From contig NZ_CP043909.1 of assembly GCF_008630915.1 (NCBI RefSeq), positions 2,542,001 through 2,606,000 on the forward strand: a stretch of 64,000 nucleotides of DNA, read 5' to 3'. The translations under genes and the position numbers were made by a program. Positions 59,803 through 64,000 of this stretch are shown one piece after another. The notes beneath the pieces are model-generated. The model ran no database searches and had not been told where the DNA came from. It worked only from the letters and a program-made list of their open reading frames with translations. The DNA comes from Acinetobacter suaedae (GTDB lineage Bacteria; Pseudomonadota; Gammaproteobacteria; Pseudomonadales; Moraxellaceae). How positions within the stretch are numbered: position 1 is the stretch's first letter; each line of letters starts with the position of its first letter.

Positions 59803-60107
59803 CCGCGCATCTCACTAGCAGCATCTACATCCAAATGATGGAAGCGATGATAGAACTGAAGGACGATCGCAAGACCGATACAAGCCTCTGCCGCAGCAAG
59901 AGTCAAAATCAAGATAAACATGACCTGACCATCTGGTTGTGCCCAGACACTACCAGCCAAAACAAATGCTAACGCAGCAGCATTCATCATGACTTCAAGA
60001 CTCATTAACATAAATAATAGGTTGCGTCGCACCATCACACCGTAAAAACCCAGTGCAAAAAGAATGGTCGCGACAATCAAACCATGTTCTAAAGGAATGT
60101 GTCCCAT
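59799..60107 (-). CDS. nuoK: NADH-quinone oxidoreductase subunit K
   Basis: A 102-residue three-helix subunit with [15 protein letters not shown] and [17 protein letters not shown], holding the two conserved glutamates of the proton path. It overlaps nuoL by 4 bp and nuoJ by 1 bp. Confidence 0.95.
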   Translation of the reverse strand: MGHIPLEHGLIVATILFALGFYGVMVRRNLLFMLMSLEVMMNAAALAFVLAGSVWAQPDGQVMFILILTLAAAEACIGLAIVLQFYHRFHHLDVDAASEMRG

Positions 60108-60628
60108 TATTCTTTTTCCTCTTCTGCACCTGGTTCACGTTTACCTAAATGGAATGCTGCAACCAATGCTGCAAGCAATAACAAAGCGGCAACTTCAACC
60201 AATAATAGATAATGCGTAAATAAAGCCTGCCCTACTGCTTTTGGACCAACAATTTCACGCCCCATCACTGCACCTGAAGCGGTGTAATCACTGCCAAGCA
60301 TCCAGACGAGAATCAAGCCCATAAGAAAGCTCATGAGCGCTGGGAATGCCCATGCATCAGAAGTCAACCACTTGCTTTCTTGTTCTACAGTGTCCTGTCC
60401 GAGATTTAGCATCATGACCACGAAGACGAATAAGACCATGATCGCACCGGCATAAACGATGATTTCAAGTGCGCCTGCAAATGGCGCACCCACGATCATG
60501 AAAATACCCGCCACAGCAAGTAAGGATACGATTAAGCTCAATAGTGCATGCACAGGATTTGTATTCGTCACAACACGGATGGTTGAAACAATGGCCACAA
60601 GAGCCATCAAATAAAATGGCCACATCAT
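60107..60628 (-). CDS. nuoJ: NADH-quinone oxidoreductase subunit J
   Basis: A 173-residue subunit with five helices; the [20 protein letters not shown] segment is the family's signature pi-bulge helix. It overlaps nuoI by 4 bp (ATGA) and ends in a charged tail (EPGAEEEKE). Confidence 0.95.
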   Translation of the reverse strand: MMWPFYLMALVAIVSTIRVVTNTNPVHALLSLIVSLLAVAGIFMIVGAPFAGALEIIVYAGAIMVLFVFVVMMLNLGQDTVEQESKWLTSDAWAFPALMSFLMGLILVWMLGSDYTASGAVMGREIVGPKAVGQALFTHYLLLVEVAALLLLAALVAAFHLGKREPGAEEEKE

Positions 60629-61167
60629 GGTAATAAGCTCCGTACATCAACTGGCGCACTTTCTTTTTGCGCTTGACCTTTGTCTTTACCTGTCACAGCC
60701 ATACCAGTCACGCGGTAGAAGTTATAGTCTGGATATTTACCTGTACCAGAAATGAGCAAGTTTTCTTTCTCATACACCAAATCCTGACGTACATATTCTG
60801 CAAGTTCAAAATCAGGTGTCATCTGGATCGCAGTTGTTGGGCAAGCTTCTTCACACATACCGCAGAAGATGCAGCGAGAGAAGTTAATACGGAAAAATTC
60901 TGGATACCAACGTCCATCTTCTTTTTCCGCTTTTTGTAATGAAATACAGCCCACAGGACATGCAACCGCACATAAGTTACATGCTACACAACGCTCTTCA
61001 CCATCTGGATCACGCGTCAATACAATACGACCACGAAAGCGTGGAGGCACAATTTGTTCTGCTGGTACTTCTGGATATAAAATCGTGTCACGTTTACGCG
61101 TTACATGGCTAAACACCATCCACAACGAACGTACAATCGATCCGAATCCAGCTAGAATTTTATACAT
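60625..61167 (-). CDS. nuoI: NADH-quinone oxidoreductase subunit I
   Basis: A 180-residue iron-sulfur subunit carrying two 4Fe-4S clusters (N6a, N6b): [15 protein letters not shown] and [15 protein letters not shown]. It passes electrons from the hydrophilic arm towards N2. An 18-bp gap follows nuoH. Confidence 0.97.
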   Translation of the reverse strand: MYKILAGFGSIVRSLWMVFSHVTRKRDTILYPEVPAEQIVPPRFRGRIVLTRDPDGEERCVACNLCAVACPVGCISLQKAEKEDGRWYPEFFRINFSRCIFCGMCEEACPTTAIQMTPDFELAEYVRQDLVYEKENLLISGTGKYPDYNFYRVTGMAVTGKDKGQAQKESAPVDVRSLLP

Positions 61168-61185
61168 TTTGTACTCCCTGCTGTC

Positions 61186-62202
61186 CTAGGCCTGATTCAT
61201 CAGAATCACAGCACCAGTCACTAACAAGTTGACCAACGCCAATGGCAAACAAACTTTCCAACCAAAATTCATTACTTGGTCATAACGCGGACGCATTAAC
61301 GAGCCACGAGCCAAGACAAACATCATCACAAAGAATGCTGTTTTGATAATGAACCAGAATACTGGTGGAACAAATGGAATTTCTAAGTTAAATGGTGCAA
61401 GCCATCCACCGAAGAATAAAGTCACGATCAAAGCAGAGATCAGCACCACATTGACATATTCAGCAACGAAGAACATCCCCCACTTCATCCCACCATATTC
61501 AACATGGTAACCCTCAGCCAATTCTTGCTCGGCTTCAGGTTGGTCAAATGGATGACGATGCGTCACCGCAACGCCTGCAACCACAAAGATCAAGAAACCT
61601 AAGAATTGTGGAATGATGAACCACATATCACGTTGTGCTTCAACGATTTCACGAAGGTTAAATGAGCCTGCAATCGCAACCACACCCATCAACGAGATAC
61701 CCAAGAACACTTCATAAGAAATGGTTTGAGCCGCAGAACGTAAACCGCCTAATAATGAGTATTTGTTGTTCGATGCCCAACCACCAAATAACACGGCATA
61801 GACTGCAATACCCGCCATTGCCATAAAGAACAATAAACCGATACTCATATCTGCTACGCCCAACATCGGACTCACAGGAATGACCATGAATGAAAGAACC
61901 GCAGTTGCCATCGCAACTGCTGGTGCTAAACGGAAAGTTAACTTATCTGCAAACTTTGGTGTCCAGTCTTCTTTAAACATGATCTTGAGCATGTCGGCAA
62001 CGATCTGGAACATACCACCTGGACCAACACGGTTTGGACCATAGCGATCTTGCCAGAGTGCTAAAAGACGACGTTCAATAAACGACATCAATGCCGCAAT
62101 CAACACCACAACCAGCAGAATAACAATCGCTTGAATCACTGAATAAGCGATTGGCCATTGCTCAGCCCAAAGTGGCGTTTGACGTATAAATTCTTGATTC
62201 AT
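61186..62202 (-). CDS. nuoH: NADH-quinone oxidoreductase subunit H
   Basis: A 338-residue membrane subunit that forms part of the quinone site. [19 protein letters not shown] and [19 protein letters not shown] are the conserved loops. It follows nuoG by 3 bp. Confidence 0.97.
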   Translation of the reverse strand: MNQEFIRQTPLWAEQWPIAYSVIQAIVILLVVVLIAALMSFIERRLLALWQDRYGPNRVGPGGMFQIVADMLKIMFKEDWTPKFADKLTFRLAPAVAMATAVLSFMVIPVSPMLGVADMSIGLLFFMAMAGIAVYAVLFGGWASNNKYSLLGGLRSAAQTISYEVFLGISLMGVVAIAGSFNLREIVEAQRDMWFIIPQFLGFLIFVVAGVAVTHRHPFDQPEAEQELAEGYHVEYGGMKWGMFFVAEYVNVVLISALIVTLFFGGWLAPFNLEIPFVPPVFWFIIKTAFFVMMFVLARGSLMRPRYDQVMNFGWKVCLPLALVNLLVTGAVILMNQA

Positions 62203-62205
62203 GAA

Positions 62206-64000
62206 TTACACTCCTACTGCCACAGACACAGGCTCAGCCAATGAAACCGTTGGTGCTAAACCAATTGGATAACCAATATAACCCGTTGGTAAATATTCGA
62301 TCACTTGTACAGGTAAGCTAATACTGGTCTCACCCGCTTTAATCGTAATACGTTGACCATCTTGAACATTTAAACGTGTCGCATCTTGTTCAGCCACTGC
62401 AAACATCGCTTCAGGAATACGAGATTCCATCGCAGGCGTTTTAATCGTGAACTCACCAGAACCAAAAATATGGTGCATTGGTACGAGACGGAAACTTTCA
62501 GGATTCACAACAACTGCTGTCGGTGCAACATAGCTACGTGCTGGACGCTTGGCTAAACGATCGAATAAACGAACACCTGAATCACCACCTTTTAAGTGAC
62601 CACCCACTTCATCCTGGTATTTGTTCCAAGCTTGTGGTGAGTTCCAGCCCGCAGACCATGCGAAAGGTACCAGTGAAGATGCTGTCTGATTCCCCACATA
62701 ACCTTCCATCGAGAAGGTTAATGCCGAGTCAGGATCAGTCGGTTGTTTCGGTTCGTGAACCGATAACGGCGCACGCATTGCAGTACGACCAGAATAACGA
62801 CGTGGTTCACGTGCAATCTTCAAACCGTGAATACGATAGCCCGCATCCGGTGCAACATCTTGAATCGCTTCAAGCACAGGAACATTTTTCACGATGTCAT
62901 CAATCACATCATCAAGAAGTGTCCAATCTACAGCTTTGCCTTTAAGACCTGTCTCAACGGCATGTAACCAACGCCAAGATTCTTTGATTGCATATTCAGG
63001 CTTGTAGTAGCTTGGGTCATACACTTGATAGAAGCGTTGTGCACGTCCTTCTTGACTGACTACAGTTCCGTCACCTTCCGCAAAACTTGCAGCAGAAAGA
63101 ACAATATCTGCAAGTTTCAAGGTTTCAGTTTCGCTGTGATCCAATACAATCACAGTTTCAGCTTTATCCAATGCAGCTTTGACTTGAGCAACTGGGATAC
63201 GACGAGTTAAGTCATTTTCAACTACAACCACTGCATCATAATCTTGTGCAAACGCTTGTTCTAAGCTTAAGCCACCCAATAATGCTAAGCCCATTGAGTT
63301 CACTTCAGGAACTGTCAATGATAAGCCCGCATTTTCACCTAGATTCTGCGCAACTTGTGCAGCAGCTTCCATGATTGCTGGATCTTGTAAGCTGGTACCA
63401 GAGATAATCAATGGCTTTTTCGCAACTTTTAAGGTATCAGCAATGGTTTGTGCAAATGCTTTAGCATCATCGTCAAGACCAGATACTGTTTCACCTTTAA
63501 CTGCAGCAGCAACCGCAAAACCTAAACGTGCAATATCATTTGGAGATGCAACGACCTCACCTGTTGCCACATCCGCTAAACGCGTTTGTGTCGCAGCAAG
63601 GATATAAATCGGTGACTTCGCTTCTTGACCAATACGTTGTACAGGTTCTGCCAACCAGTCAGGTGTACGCGTTTTAGCAGCCATTTCTTTCGCTTTATTT
63701 TTCGCAGCTTGGCGAACCGACAAAGCCATACGTGGCGCAGTTTGCGTTAAGTCCTCACCCAAGATCAACACGGCATCATAGCTTTCAATTTCACGCATGT
63801 TTGGGTTATAGATACCCTGTGTTTGCATGATTGAAGCAGCTAACTCAACCAAGTTCTGCTCTTTTTGAGACATACCTGTTGAATAGTTATCTTGACCAAC
63901 AAGTTGGCGAAGTGCGTAGTTTGATTCCAAGCTTGCGCGAGGAGAACCAATACCTAAAACTTTCTTACCTTTAAGCTGCGCAATCACTTGATCAAGAGCT
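62206..64000 (-). CDS. nuoG: NADH-quinone oxidoreductase subunit G (partial, 5' end outside window)
   Basis: The frame is open to the right edge (codons Ala-Leu-Asp-Gln at 63988-63999), so only the C-terminal 597 or so residues are present. They belong to the molybdopterin-oxidoreductase-like domain of NuoG, with GIGSPRASLESNYALRQL and a closing LPTGYIGYPIGLAP. The N-terminal iron-sulfur region, with the ferredoxin-like clusters, lies outside. A GTG at 63987 could be mistaken for a start but is internal. Confidence 0.93.
   Translation of the reverse strand, partial: ALDQVIAQLKGKKVLGIGSPRASLESNYALRQLVGQDNYSTGMSQKEQNLVELAASIMQTQGIYNPNMREIESYDAVLILGEDLTQTAPRMALSVRQAAKNKAKEMAAKTRTPDWLAEPVQRIGQEAKSPIYILAATQTRLADVATGEVVASPNDIARLGFAVAAAVKGETVSGLDDDAKAFAQTIADTLKVAKKPLIISGTSLQDPAIMEAAAQVAQNLGENAGLSLTVPEVNSMGLALLGGLSLEQAFAQDYDAVVVVENDLTRRIPVAQVKAALDKAETVIVLDHSETETLKLADIVLSAASFAEGDGTVVSQEGRAQRFYQVYDPSYYKPEYAIKESWRWLHAVETGLKGKAVDWTLLDDVIDDIVKNVPVLEAIQDVAPDAGYRIHGLKIAREPRRYSGRTAMRAPLSVHEPKQPTDPDSALTFSMEGYVGNQTASSLVPFAWSAGWNSPQAWNKYQDEVGGHLKGGDSGVRLFDRLAKRPARSYVAPTAVVVNPESFRLVPMHHIFGSGEFTIKTPAMESRIPEAMFAVAEQDATRLNVQDGQRITIKAGETSISLPVQVIEYLPTGYIGYPIGLAPTVSLAEPVSVAVGV

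Noticed and set aside
63967-63987. GTG at 63987 as the start of a complete 593-residue protein
   Set aside because: The frame stays open to the window edge and the sequence is internal to NuoG, so the gene is partial.

Overview
The window is about 64 kb of ordinary bacterial chromosome, AT-rich by eye, and gene content and order point to the genus Acinetobacter (Gammaproteobacteria, Moraxellaceae). Supporting points are the block GntR regulator-smc-zipA-ligA, birA-coaX, ffh divergent from the CcsA-like gene ypjD, fpr divergent from a FinR-like LysR gene, a nuo operon, and a run of secreted proteins with an N-terminal TGQDG-type signature of the kind annotated in Acinetobacter. I see no rRNA, tRNA, CRISPR array, prophage or intact insertion sequence.

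Layout. 1-3.3 kb: biotin synthesis on the minus strand (bioH-like, bioA, and bioF running off the left edge), with a hairpin-bearing repeat between bioH and bioA. 3.4-5.9 kb: an exported one-Cys peroxiredoxin, a ferritin of the haem-free FtnA/BfrA type and an extended SDR reductase. 6-13.3 kb: ligA, zipA, smc and a GntR regulator, all minus. 13.6-19.4 kb: a TauE/SafE permease, birA without a DNA-binding domain, coaX, ffh, ypjD and dusC. 19.5-28.3 kb: six secreted proteins of unknown function on the minus strand, five of which share a signature immediately after the signal peptide. This is the most interesting part of the window. 28.6-34.4 kb: dcd, a LysE exporter, a DUF2062 protein and a TAXI-TRAP importer operon (binding lipoprotein, DUF1850 protein, fused permease). 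34.4-41.9 kb: a lipoprotein related to MTA/SAH nucleosidase, mrp, a LEA-like helical hydrophilic protein, metG and several small unknowns. 42-48.7 kb: an exported methyl-parathion-hydrolase-like metallo-hydrolase, a TetR-MFS-HlyD efflux operon with a clear operator palindrome, a D-cysteine desulfhydrase-like enzyme and a YhiN-type flavoprotein. 48.7-54.8 kb: two small membrane proteins, a mechanosensitive-channel-like protein, fpr/finR, a cold-shock-domain protein and upp. 54.8-64 kb: nuoN to nuoG, the distal part of the complex I operon, running off the right edge.

Several start codons were moved from the longest open frame to a start supported by a Shine-Dalgarno sequence or by family length (zipA, the GntR gene, the 798-residue secreted protein, the TAXI protein, the nucleosidase-like lipoprotein, metG, upp, nuoM, the cold-shock gene and two small membrane proteins). 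One 57-residue membrane protein with a GTG start (48767-48940) is added. Most intergenic signals are terminators between convergent genes. A few inverted repeats have no obvious explanation and are listed as findings. All functional calls come from reading motifs by eye; no database search was run.
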